From NCBI GenBank assembly GCA_021201235.1, contig JAJQFI010000008.1, forward strand, positions 124,001 to 188,000: a stretch of DNA of 64,000 nt. Reading direction: 5' to 3'. Within the stretch, counting starts at the first letter, position 1. The number at the start of each line of letters is the position of its first letter. The notes beneath the pieces are model-generated. The model did not search any database. It saw only the letters and a list, made by a program, of their open reading frames with translations, and had not been told where the DNA came from. A program made the position numbers and the translations under genes. This stretch comes from Oscillospiraceae bacterium (GTDB taxonomy: Bacteria > Bacillota > Clostridia > Oscillospirales > Ruminococcaceae). Below, piece by piece: positions 20,844-28,837 of this stretch.

Positions 20844-20878
20844 TAAAAGAATCCCCAAACCGATGTGGCTCGGGGATT
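20844..20878 (-). terminator. Terminator of zinc-ribbon membrane protein gene
   Basis: AATCCCC...GGGGATT followed on minus strand by CTTTTACC. Confidence 0.65.
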
Positions 20879-20893
20879 TATACTTTACAAAAG

Positions 20894-21355
20894 TTAGTGT
20901 TCAAATGAATGTCCGCACGAAATACACGCTTTATTTCTATAATGATTCATTGTGCCGCAAACTTCACATTTAATCATATTACTACTCGTGCTATTACTTC
21001 TAGTAGCGGTAATTGATTTTACGACATCAGCTACTGTTTTTTCTGTCTCTCCCGTACTGTGATTTGTTTGTGCTAATGAGCCTTTTATGGTTTCAAGATA
21101 TGTAGCACTCTCAGCTGTATACTGTACAATTTCGCCGAAGCCATTAAGGAATACATAAATCACTCCAGCAATAAGCGAACCACCTACTAGAATAAGCACA
21201 AATAATAATGCAGCTACACCTCCCCTACCAAGCTTACTAAACGTCACGGCAGGGACGCATCCTGCCACAAATGACACAAATATCCCTATTCCAAGAACCG
21301 CACTAGCCACATTTTTTATAGAGTCTCCAGAATTTGATTTAATAATGCTTTTCAT
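20894..21355 (-). CDS. Small membrane protein with C-terminal zinc ribbon
   Basis: Two hydrophobic segments; MIKCEVCGTMNHYRNKACISCGHSFEH C-terminus. Confidence 0.65.
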   Translation of the reverse strand: MKSIIKSNSGDSIKNVASAVLGIGIFVSFVAGCVPAVTFSKLGRGGVAALLFVLILVGGSLIAGVIYVFLNGFGEIVQYTAESATYLETIKGSLAQTNHSTGETEKTVADVVKSITATRSNSTSSNMIKCEVCGTMNHYRNKACISCGHSFEH

Positions 21356-21440
21356 AAGTTGTCCTCCGTATTTATAAACATCAAGCGTTATAACTTCATT
21401 TCAGCCTTTCCGAAATGTAAGTATCAAAACGCCTATCTAC

Positions 21441-21467
21441 ATTTTACCCCCCCGCAAAAATTGTCAA
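21441..21467 (-). promoter_or_regulatory. Candidate promoter with 15-bp spacer containing a G7 tract
   Basis: Minus strand TTGACA-ATTTTTGCGGGGGGG-TAAAAT. Confidence 0.5.
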
Positions 21468-21551
21468 TACTTTCGACAAATTTTCGGCGAAGTGTTTAAT
21501 TATCAAGCAATCATTTACGGCACATTTTGTATAACTTGCACAAAATAAAAA

Positions 21552-21585
21552 AGCTGTTGACAAATCAACAGCGGCGGGGTATAAT
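21552..21585 (+). promoter_or_regulatory. Promoter of candidate antitoxin RNA, TA locus 2
   Basis: TTGACA(21557)-N17-TATAAT(21580); nearly identical to locus 1, including the palindrome. Confidence 0.8.
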
Positions 21586-21591
21586 ATAAGT

Positions 21592-21705
21592 GATGAGAGG
21601 CTACCCGAACTGCCATTCAGGTAGCGGTCACCCTCATAATAAAGATTACAAGTTTTGCGTGACCGCACTTGATACACAATCAGGTGCGGTTTATTCTATT
21701 TTCGG
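21592..21705 (+). ncRNA. Candidate antisense antitoxin RNA, TA locus 2
   Basis: CTACCCGAAC...TTCAGGTAG hairpin; GTCACCC complementary to toxin SD GGGTGAC; terminator ACCGCAC...GTGCGGT-TTATTCTATTTT. Confidence 0.6.
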
Positions 21706-21785
21706 TTCGAGCCTACGGTGTAACCGATAGAAAAGGCTGTCATGAGCAAGCCCAAAACTGCCAGGATTATAGAAATAATCTCCAT
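21696..21785 (-). CDS. Candidate type I toxin (Fst/TxpA/holin-like type), 29 aa
   Basis: MEIISIILAVLGLLMTAFSIGYTVGSNRK; RBS AAAAGGGGGTGACGCTG-ATG; leader GAGAGGTGGTCGCTCTT shared with locus 3. Confidence 0.75.
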   Translation of the reverse strand: MEIISIILAVLGLLMTAFSIGYTVGSNRK

Positions 21786-21835
21786 CAGCGTCACCCCCTT
21801 TTCAGGTAAGAGCGACCACCTCTCATCACACGCAC

Positions 21836-21864
21836 ATTATAACACATAAACCGACTGCTGTCAA
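21836..21864 (-). promoter_or_regulatory. Promoter of candidate toxin, TA locus 2
   Basis: Minus strand TTGACA-N17-TATAAT in the duplicated 43-bp block. Confidence 0.8.
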
Positions 21865-21892
21865 CAAAGTAAATCAAAGAGGAGATAACCTT

Positions 21893-22021
21893 ATGAACAA
21901 TACAACTCCCGAAACTCCAAACGCTACTACCCTCGACGCTATGGAATCTGCCGAGAAAGGCGAAGACATTTTCGGACCATTTGAGGATATCGAAAGCCTT
22001 ATGCAAGAACTCAACAAATAA
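21893..22021 (+). CDS. 42-aa ORF resembling the C-terminal tail of RelB/DinJ antitoxins
   Basis: RBS AGAGGAGATAACCTT; MNNTTPETPNATTLDAMESAEKGEDIFGPFEDIESLMQELNK; terminator directly downstream; no adjacent toxin gene. Confidence 0.5.
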   Translation: MNNTTPETPNATTLDAMESAEKGEDIFGPFEDIESLMQELNK

Positions 22022-22022
22022 A

Positions 22023-22052
22023 AACTCCCCAAACCTCACGGCTTGGGGAGTT
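22023..22052. terminator. Bidirectional terminator between sORF and hom
   Basis: AACTCCCCAA...TTGGGGAGTT. Confidence 0.75.
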
Positions 22053-22055
22053 GTA

Positions 22056-23306
22056 TTACAGCAGCCTAATCTTCTTCATCAGCTTACAGCTCTCTGTGAG
22101 CTTATTGAGCCTCTCGTCGATTTCGCTCTCGACCATGGTCGGGGTGATGAAGGCGAGCTCGTGCTGGGAGCGTTGTTTTCTCGGGATGAAGTCGACGTAG
22201 CCGAAGAGGTTCGTGATTTCGCTCTTCAGGGCGTCGGCGTCCTGATTTTCGGTGCGGATACGGGCGTAGATGCTGACTTCGGCGGACTTATAGGGTTGGA
22301 TGAAGTCATTCGACTCGCTCTCCTCCCAGTTCAGGGAGACGATGTCCTTGCCCTCGTGCTTGGCGGCGTCGATGATGTCACCGACAACTGCCGAGGCGGT
22401 CGGGAACTTGCCGGCACCTCTGCCATAGAAGAGGCAGTCGCCGACGGCGTCGCCGGTCACCATGATGGCGTTGTAGACGTCGTTGACACTCGAAAGAGGG
22501 TTGTTGACGCTGACGAGTCTCGGGCAAACAGTCGCAACGATTCCGCTCTTGGTGTTCTCGATAAGACCGATGAGCTTGATAGCATAGCCCGCACTCTCGG
22601 CATACTCAACATCGTCGAGAGTGATCTCTCTGATACCAGAGCAGTGGACATATTCGGGATAGATGTGCTTGCCGAAGGCGAGCGAGCCAAGGATGCAGAG
22701 CTTTCTTGTGGCATCGTGACCATCGACATCGGCGGACGGATCCTTTTCGGCATAACCGAGTTGCTGAGCCTGAGAAAGGGCTTGGTCAAACGAGCGCTGG
22801 TCGTAAATCATTTTCGTAAGAATGTAGTTTGTGGTGCCGTTCAGGATTCCCGCAATTCTCGAGAAACGGTTGGCGGCGAGGCACTGGTGCAAGGGACGGA
22901 TAATCGGGATTCCCCCTCCGACGCTCGCCTCGAAAAGATAATTGCAGTTATTCGCCTTTGCGATTTTCAGGAGCTCTGCGCCGTGTGTGGCGACGAGCTC
23001 TTTATTCGATGTAACGACGCTGACACCCTTACTGAGAAGCCTTTTCGTGTAATCATAGGCGAAGGTCTTGCCGCCCATGACCTCGGCGACAACCTTTATC
23101 TCCGGGTCGTTCAGGATGTCGTCGAAGTTCTTCGTGAACTTGTCGATGAACGGGCTTCCCGGAAAGTCTCTTAAGTCGAGAATATACTTGATGTCGAGCT
23201 CCCGCCCGCATCTCTTCTCGATAACGTCCTTATTCTGATAAAAAAGCTCAACGGTTCCCGAGCCGATGACTCCGAAACCCATTACTGCGATTTGTGTTAC
23301 TGCCAT
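22056..23306 (-). CDS. hom: Homoserine dehydrogenase
   Basis: VAVMGFGVIGSGTVELF-like NAD motif; VVTSNKELVATHGAELLKIA; GILNGTTNYILTKM; C-terminal ACT. Confidence 0.96.
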   Translation of the reverse strand: MAVTQIAVMGFGVIGSGTVELFYQNKDVIEKRCGRELDIKYILDLRDFPGSPFIDKFTKNFDDILNDPEIKVVAEVMGGKTFAYDYTKRLLSKGVSVVTSNKELVATHGAELLKIAKANNCNYLFEASVGGGIPIIRPLHQCLAANRFSRIAGILNGTTNYILTKMIYDQRSFDQALSQAQQLGYAEKDPSADVDGHDATRKLCILGSLAFGKHIYPEYVHCSGIREITLDDVEYAESAGYAIKLIGLIENTKSGIVATVCPRLVSVNNPLSSVNDVYNAIMVTGDAVGDCLFYGRGAGKFPTASAVVGDIIDAAKHEGKDIVSLNWEESESNDFIQPYKSAEVSIYARIRTENQDADALKSEITNLFGYVDFIPRKQRSQHELAFITPTMVESEIDERLNKLTESCKLMKKIRLL

Positions 23307-23327
23307 TGTTTTTTCCTTCGAAATATG

Positions 23328-23774
23328 TTATCTTCCATAAGATGTGCCTGCTCTGATAACTCCGTCAATCTGGGAAATCTCTTCGCAGATGGTGGCGGCG
23401 TTATAGTCGCCGTTGTCGAAACGGACGGTGACGGTCGCGGTAGCGGCGGAATCTATGGGGATGTTCTGATTCATGGTCAGGATATTTGCGCCGTGGCTGT
23501 AGAGGCAACGAAGGACCTCGCTGAAAACCCCCGCACGGTCGCAAAGAGTGAGATAATAGGTGACGATTCCGGTGCCGAAGCCGTCGCTGTACATGAGCGC
23601 CGAATCCTTGTATTTATAGAAAGCACTTCTCGAAATGCCGGCGCTGGCGCACGCCTCGGATGAGGTCTTGCACTCGCCGATTGCGAGAAGCTTCTTTGCC
23701 TCTATTACCTTCAGAATGACATCCGGCAGGACATCAGCCCTGACAACGACATATTTTTCGTCCAAATCAATCAC
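23328..23774 (-). CDS. ACT-domain protein, PheB/UPF0735 type
   Basis: YYVVRADVLPDVILKVIEAKKLL-like N-terminus; C-terminal ACT; adjacent to hom. Confidence 0.82.
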   Translation of the reverse strand: MIDLDEKYVVVRADVLPDVILKVIEAKKLLAIGECKTSSEACASAGISRSAFYKYKDSALMYSDGFGTGIVTYYLTLCDRAGVFSEVLRCLYSHGANILTMNQNIPIDSAATATVTVRFDNGDYNAATICEEISQIDGVIRAGTSYGR

Positions 23775-23865
23775 TTTCTCAGCCCAAGAGTTTACACTGC
23801 AAATACAGTTGTGTTTTGCATGAATACAATAGCATATTTCGAGCCGTTTGTCAAGGGCAATTTTT

Positions 23866-23919
23866 AACCTCTCAGTCTGCCCTTTGGGCAGCCAGCTCCC
23901 CTAAGCGTAGGGGAGCCTT
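23866..23919. repeat. REP-like dispersed palindromic element, copy 2
   Basis: ACCTCTCAGTCTGCCCTTTGGGCAGCCAGCTCCCCTAAGCGTAGGGGAGCC. Confidence 0.75.
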
Positions 23920-24683
23920 TAAATTTTGAATAGTTTCTTTGCGTTCTCCTCTGTCTTAATAACCAAGTCTTCGTAGCTCATATCGAGAATCTCGGCGGCT
24001 TTGCGGGCGGTGTATTTTATCATCGCGCTGTCGCAAATTTTGCCTCTGTGCGGCTCGGGGGACATATAGGGGCAGTCGGTCTCGAGGAGATACCTGTCAA
24101 TCGGGATTGATTTCAGCACCTCGACCGACTTCTTCGCATTCTTAAAAGTGAGGACGCCCGTGAAGCTGATGTACATGCCGAGATCTATAATTTCCCTCGC
24201 CGTTTCAACAGAGCCGGAGAAGCAGTGCATAACACCCTTCGGCTTTAGCTCCCGAAGAATGTCCATGCAGTCCCCCGTTGCGTCACGGCTGTGGACGATT
24301 ACCGGCAAATCGAGTGAGTTTGCAAGCTCGACCTGCTCACGAAAAGCCTTTATCTGAGCCTCACGGTCGTAGCCCTCATAGTGATAATCAAGCCCGATTT
24401 CGCCGATAGCCCTGACTTTGCTGTCAGTTGCGAGCTCACGGAGCCGGTCGATATAGCCGTCTGTTGCGTCGTAGAGATTCTCGGGATGAACGCCGACGGC
24501 GGTATAGTATCTTGGGTATTTATTTGCCGTTGCAACGCCGAACTCGGAGGACTTCAAATCCGTTGCGGCGTGCATTATCCCCGAAATGTTGAGCTCGAAG
24601 AGAGCCGGAATGAGATAATCCCTCAGCCCGTCGAACTTCGGGTCGTCATAGTGGGAATGGGTATCGAAAATGTGTGATAACAT
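23919..24683 (-). CDS. tatD: TatD family metal-dependent hydrolase
   Basis: HIFDTHSHYDDPKFD; AIGEIGLDYHYEGYDREAQIKAFREQ; LLETDCPYMSPEPHRGKICDS. Confidence 0.94.
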   Translation of the reverse strand: MLSHIFDTHSHYDDPKFDGLRDYLIPALFELNISGIMHAATDLKSSEFGVATANKYPRYYTAVGVHPENLYDATDGYIDRLRELATDSKVRAIGEIGLDYHYEGYDREAQIKAFREQVELANSLDLPVIVHSRDATGDCMDILRELKPKGVMHCFSGSVETAREIIDLGMYISFTGVLTFKNAKKSVEVLKSIPIDRYLLETDCPYMSPEPHRGKICDSAMIKYTARKAAEILDMSYEDLVIKTEENAKKLFKI

Positions 24684-24851
24684 AGTAGCCTCTCGAAAAA
24701 GTTTTGATGCTGATATTATAGATGAAACCCGAGGGCATGTCAAGCGGGGAGATTTCTCAATAAAAAATTATCGTATCTCGATAAAAAGTTGTTGACAAAC
24801 AATCTCTGATATGCTATACTGGTCTCACAAAAGAAAAAAGGAGAGATAAAA

Positions 24852-25331
24852 ATGGATCTCAAAGTATTGGTTCGGTGGCTTCGGGCGGTTATAATCGGCG
24901 TCGGAGTCTGCGGCTTGGTGGCTTACGGCGTGGTCTGCCCCGTCTGCGGGCTGAAAATCGTGGAGGATCACCCCGACGTCTCGGGCTGGTTCGTCCCGTG
25001 GCTCGTATTCATCCTGATAACCGCAATCCCCTGCTATATCGTGCTCGTCTACTGTTGGAAAATTGTCTCTAACATTGCCGCCGGCAAGGCTTTCTCTTAT
25101 GACAACGCGAAGTATTTCAGCGTGATGTCCTATCTTGCGCTCGGCGACATTGCATTTTTCTTCGTCGGAAATGTGGTGCTCCTGCTCGCTAACATGAACC
25201 ACCCTTCGGTGATTGTGGCTTCTCTTTTAATAGTGTTTGTCGGGATTGCCGTTGCCGTGGTGTTTGCGACGCTTTCCCATCTCGTAAGAAAAGCCGCCGA
25301 TTTGCAACAGGAAAACGGCCTGACGGTCTGA
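24852..25331 (+). CDS. DUF2975-type membrane protein
   Basis: Four TM segments; paired with downstream XRE regulator; TTGACA-N17-TATACT promoter upstream. Confidence 0.75.
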   Translation: MDLKVLVRWLRAVIIGVGVCGLVAYGVVCPVCGLKIVEDHPDVSGWFVPWLVFILITAIPCYIVLVYCWKIVSNIAAGKAFSYDNAKYFSVMSYLALGDIAFFFVGNVVLLLANMNHPSVIVASLLIVFVGIAVAVVFATLSHLVRKAADLQQENGLTV

Positions 25332-25340
25332 GGTGAAGTT

Positions 25341-25559
25341 ATGGGCGAAATCATTATAAACATCGACGTCATGCTTGCCAAGCGCAAGATGAGCGTGACC
25401 GAGCTTTCCGAAAAAGTCGGCATCACGATTGCGAATATCTCTATTTTAAAGAACGGCAGGGCGAAGGCTATCAAGTTCTCGACTCTGGCGGCTCTTTGCG
25501 AAGCTCTTGACTGCCAGCCGGGGGATATTCTGGAATATCGGAGAGGTGAAGAAGAATGA
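25341..25559 (+). CDS. XRE-family HTH regulator (YozG-like)
   Basis: MLAKRKMSVTELSEKVGITIANISILKNGRAKAIKFSTLAALCEALDCQPGDILEY. Confidence 0.92.
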   Translation: MGEIIINIDVMLAKRKMSVTELSEKVGITIANISILKNGRAKAIKFSTLAALCEALDCQPGDILEYRRGEEE

Positions 25560-25996
25560 GAGTAATACTAAGATTTATTGCGCTGATAGTAGTCGTAACG
25601 GTGACCCTCTTCGGCGGATTTATTTCAGGCATATGGAACGAGACCTACTGCGACGTTATCGAAAACAACTGGGGAATCGTAATTCCCACTGATGGCGGCT
25701 ATTCACTGGAAGTCTCGGCAGACTCAGGCGTCAGCTTCCACGGCGACGGGACGAGATATCATGTCATGTATTTCGACGATGCCGAGAGAATCAGCGTGCT
25801 CTTAGGTTGGAGCGACGAAATTCCGGAAAGCTATATCGAATACTCAGAACGGCTACTTGATGAGCTTGATATTAACTACAGACCGGACTATGAAAGCTGT
25901 GTTTTCTACACTCAGACAAAAAACGACGGAAGCGTTATCCTGATTTTCTGGGATGAAGATTTGCAGGAGATGTATGTTTTGGAGGAGTTCTTTTGA
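25556..25996 (+). CDS. Hypothetical secreted/membrane protein
   Basis: ATGA overlap with XRE gene; N-terminal hydrophobic segment. Confidence 0.55.
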   Translation: MRVILRFIALIVVVTVTLFGGFISGIWNETYCDVIENNWGIVIPTDGGYSLEVSADSGVSFHGDGTRYHVMYFDDAERISVLLGWSDEIPESYIEYSERLLDELDINYRPDYESCVFYTQTKNDGSVILIFWDEDLQEMYVLEEFF

Positions 25997-26433
25997 CTAA
26001 GAGGAGAATTGTTGCGATTGTAGTTGCCGTGGTGCTGGGTACGGTGTGCCTGGTGGGGATAAGGCTTGGGATGAATCCTAAGGTTCAGGCTTGGGTATTT
26101 GTAGCAAGATATGGCGACTACATCGAGGAGAAGTACGAGAACCACATTATTATCACCGACGGTGTTCCCTGCATTTCGGCGACATACTTTGGTCCGGGTT
26201 ACCGGCATGAGATGATTGAATACACTCTCTCCGGCTTCGGAATTGCCCCGTCAAGCACCTATTACGGCTGTTACTACTCACCGGACGATTTGCCGATGGC
26301 GTATGCGCAGATGAATTATCACCTCGTCAAGCAAGGTGAGGGCTACTGGACTTGGGAAGAAAAAGACGGAGATAATCACGGAAGTGTTGCAAAAATTCGG
26401 GATGGGTGGTATTATTATAGTGCAAGCTTTTAA
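25993..26433 (+). CDS. Hypothetical secreted/membrane protein (TTG start)
   Basis: 4-nt overlap with upstream gene; N-terminal TM segment. Confidence 0.55.
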   Translation: MTKRRIVAIVVAVVLGTVCLVGIRLGMNPKVQAWVFVARYGDYIEEKYENHIIITDGVPCISATYFGPGYRHEMIEYTLSGFGIAPSSTYYGCYYSPDDLPMAYAQMNYHLVKQGEGYWTWEEKDGDNHGSVAKIRDGWYYYSASF

Positions 26434-26447
26434 TAGGAGGCATCACT

Positions 26448-27272
26448 ATGCAAAAAATGTTATTCCCGAACGGGTTGAAAAAGGCGTTTACGACGAGCTA
26501 TGACGACGGGTGCTATGACGACATCAGGCTCATGGAGATGATGGATGAATATGGCATCAAGGGCACCTTCAACATCAGCTCCCAGATTTATCGTGAGGAG
26601 GGCACCGAGCCTTATGGCGTGTGGCCCAGAGTGACTTTGACCGAGGCTTTGGAGGAATACCCGAAGCACGGGGTTGAGGTCGCCGTTCACGGGCTCCACC
26701 ACAGGGACTTCACGAAAATCACCGAGCCGGAGCTCTATTGCGAGATTGCCACAGACAAGGCGAATCTTGAGATGCAGTATGGCGGAGTTGTCAGAGGTGC
26801 GGCTTATCCTTACGGCTCTTTCAACAACAAGGCGGTTGAGGCTCTCCGCAAATGCGGAATCAAGTATTGCAGAACTGTCTGCACCCGCGACGATTTCGGC
26901 ATGCCGGAGGACTGGCTGAGGCTCTTTGCAACCTGCCACCACGGCGACAAGAGATTGCCCGAGCTTCTTGACAGGTTCCTTACGACCGACCTTGACGACT
27001 GCCGGATGTTCTATCTCTGGGGACACACCGCCGAGTTCAGGCGCGACGACAACTGGGACGTCATCGAGGATGTGTTCAAGAAGGTCAGCGGCAACCCAGA
27101 CATCTGGTTCGCCACGAACATCGAGATCTGCGAGTATCACAAGGCATATCAGGCTCTCGAATACTCCACCGGCCCGAGGTCTCACGCAATCTATAACCCG
27201 ACCGCAAAGGACATCTGGGTTGAGGTTGACGGGAAGGCGGTTGTTGTACATAGTGGCGAAGTTTTAGGATAA
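26448..27272 (+). CDS. Polysaccharide deacetylase (NodB-fold) family protein
   Basis: KKAFTTSYDDGCYDDIRLMEMMDEYGIKGTFNIS; EVAVHGLHHRDFTK; AAYPYGSFNNKAVEALRKCGIKYCRTV. Confidence 0.88.
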   Translation: MQKMLFPNGLKKAFTTSYDDGCYDDIRLMEMMDEYGIKGTFNISSQIYREEGTEPYGVWPRVTLTEALEEYPKHGVEVAVHGLHHRDFTKITEPELYCEIATDKANLEMQYGGVVRGAAYPYGSFNNKAVEALRKCGIKYCRTVCTRDDFGMPEDWLRLFATCHHGDKRLPELLDRFLTTDLDDCRMFYLWGHTAEFRRDDNWDVIEDVFKKVSGNPDIWFATNIEICEYHKAYQALEYSTGPRSHAIYNPTAKDIWVEVDGKAVVVHSGEVLG

Positions 27273-27274
27273 AT

Positions 27275-27347
27275 TGTAGGGGCGGATATCATCCGCCCGG
27301 ACAAAGACATCAGCACAACAGCGGGCGGATAATATCCGCCCCCTACA
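27275..27347. repeat. Long imperfect inverted repeat
   Basis: TGTAGGGGCGGATATCATCCGCCCG ... CGGGCGGATAATATCCGCCCCCTACA. Confidence 0.85.
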
Positions 27348-27356
27348 TATGACGTA

Positions 27357-27411
27357 AAAAAAGCCTCCCCTGAAAGGGGAGGTGCCGGCATAGCCGGCGG
27401 AGGGGTTTTCA
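27357..27411. repeat. REP-like dispersed palindromic element, copy 3 (inverted)
   Basis: GCCTCCCCTGAAAGGGGAGGTGCCGGCATAGCCGGCGGAGGGG. Confidence 0.75.
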
Positions 27412-27412
27412 A

Positions 27413-28075
27413 TTATTGACCGGTATATTCCACCATCACCGCACTTATAACGCCATCCACTTCGTAGAGCTTATCCACGAGGCGGGTGTTTTTCTTTTTG
27501 AGGCGGATATTGGCGGTGAGCTCGGTTTCGCCTTGATATCTCGAGCGTCCGAGGGTCTTTGCCTTCAGAGCGTTCATTATCTCGGAGATGTTCTCCTCGG
27601 CTTCGGAGGTGTATCTTATGACGAGGACATAGGTCCTCTTGCCCTTCGCAATAACCGTGAAGAGGATATAGACAAGGGCGATTCCGAGGGTTGCAATCAG
27701 CGCGAACGGATAGAGACCGGCGCCGGAGGTGATTCCCGAAGCTATTCCCCAGAAGAGGAAGCCGACGTCAAGAGGGTCTTTGACTGCCGAGCGGAACCTC
27801 ACAATCGACAGTGCGCCGACCATGCCCAAGGACAAAACGAGGTTCGAGCCGATTACGAGGACGATAAACGCGGTTATTACCGTTATCATGACGATGAGGA
27901 CGGCGAAGTTTTCGCTGTAGACCGCTCCACGATAGAACACTTTGTAAACGAAATAGATTACGATTCCGCACAGAAGTGCGCAAACGAGGGTTACGAGTAT
28001 GTACGAGACGGTCAGGTGCTCGACGAGCCCCAACTGCTCGATACTTTCTTTCAGAACTGCCTTAATGCTGCTCAT
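27413..28075 (-). CDS. DUF4956 family membrane protein
   Basis: Multi-TM; SLGMVGALSIVRFRSAVKDPLDVGFLFWGIASGITSGAGLY. Confidence 0.87.
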   Translation of the reverse strand: MSSIKAVLKESIEQLGLVEHLTVSYILVTLVCALLCGIVIYFVYKVFYRGAVYSENFAVLIVMITVITAFIVLVIGSNLVLSLGMVGALSIVRFRSAVKDPLDVGFLFWGIASGITSGAGLYPFALIATLGIALVYILFTVIAKGKRTYVLVIRYTSEAEENISEIMNALKAKTLGRSRYQGETELTANIRLKKKNTRLVDKLYEVDGVISAVMVEYTGQ

Positions 28076-28099
28076 ATTTTTTCTTCCTTTCTTGTGGGT

Positions 28100-28837
28100 T
28101 TAAAGACTGATTGTCTGAGGCTTGTAGTTGTCGAGAACGTCACGGCATGAAGTGAACTTCGAGACGGCAATCTTCTCTCCGCCGACGCTCGAGACAAGCA
28201 TTGAGAGAGCTTTCGGGATGAAGTCGTCGTATTTGACCTCCATTATCACCATGCCGTTCGGGTAGACGGGAACTGTCAGAAGCTCTTCGTCGAACATGTC
28301 GACGCCTGCTATGCCCGCTCTCAGAGCCTTGTCGAAAGTGATTCGGACGTTTCCGACAGGCTCGACATAAGCTTCGCGGGTGTAATCGACCACAACCGAC
28401 GGGCGCAAGCCCTTCCCTCCCCAGAGGGTCAGAAACTCAGCCGCAGTGAAGCTGTCATCCGGCTTCAGAAGCGAGCAGTCGCCGGCTATCAGAGCCTTGG
28501 CGCAATCAAGAGAGATGTCGGTGCCGGTCTTTCTAATTCGGTTGCCATTTTTCTCCTTGCACTCAAGCCTGATTACGTCCCGGGAGAAGTTATACGTCCG
28601 GATTCGGAACTTCTTGCGGTGCGTTACTCCGGCAATCTTGTCCCAGTATGACGAGTGATAGATGTCGTCGAAGTAAAGGCTTCGAATGAAGTAGTCGCCG
28701 TTGCGCATGGAATGTGCGTCCCGCTTCATCAGTGCCGAGATACGGCTTCGGGCAGTGACATACTCAGCCTTCGAGAGAAGAAGCTTTATCTCGTGGCGGT
28801 ATTTGCCGCCGGTTGGCTCAGAGTATTTTATCTTCAT
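28100..28837 (-). CDS. Polyphosphate polymerase (VTC) domain protein
   Basis: YRHEIKLLLSKAEY...YFIRSLYFDDIYHSSYWDKIAGVTHRKKFRIRTYN...IRLECKEKNGNRIRKTG. Confidence 0.88.
   Translation of the reverse strand: MKIKYSEPTGGKYRHEIKLLLSKAEYVTARSRISALMKRDAHSMRNGDYFIRSLYFDDIYHSSYWDKIAGVTHRKKFRIRTYNFSRDVIRLECKEKNGNRIRKTGTDISLDCAKALIAGDCSLLKPDDSFTAAEFLTLWGGKGLRPSVVVDYTREAYVEPVGNVRITFDKALRAGIAGVDMFDEELLTVPVYPNGMVIMEVKYDDFIPKALSMLVSSVGGEKIAVSKFTSCRDVLDNYKPQTISL

Noticed and set aside
21981-23174. 397-aa plus-strand ORF antisense to hom
   Set aside because: Shadow ORF opposite a well-supported homoserine dehydrogenase gene
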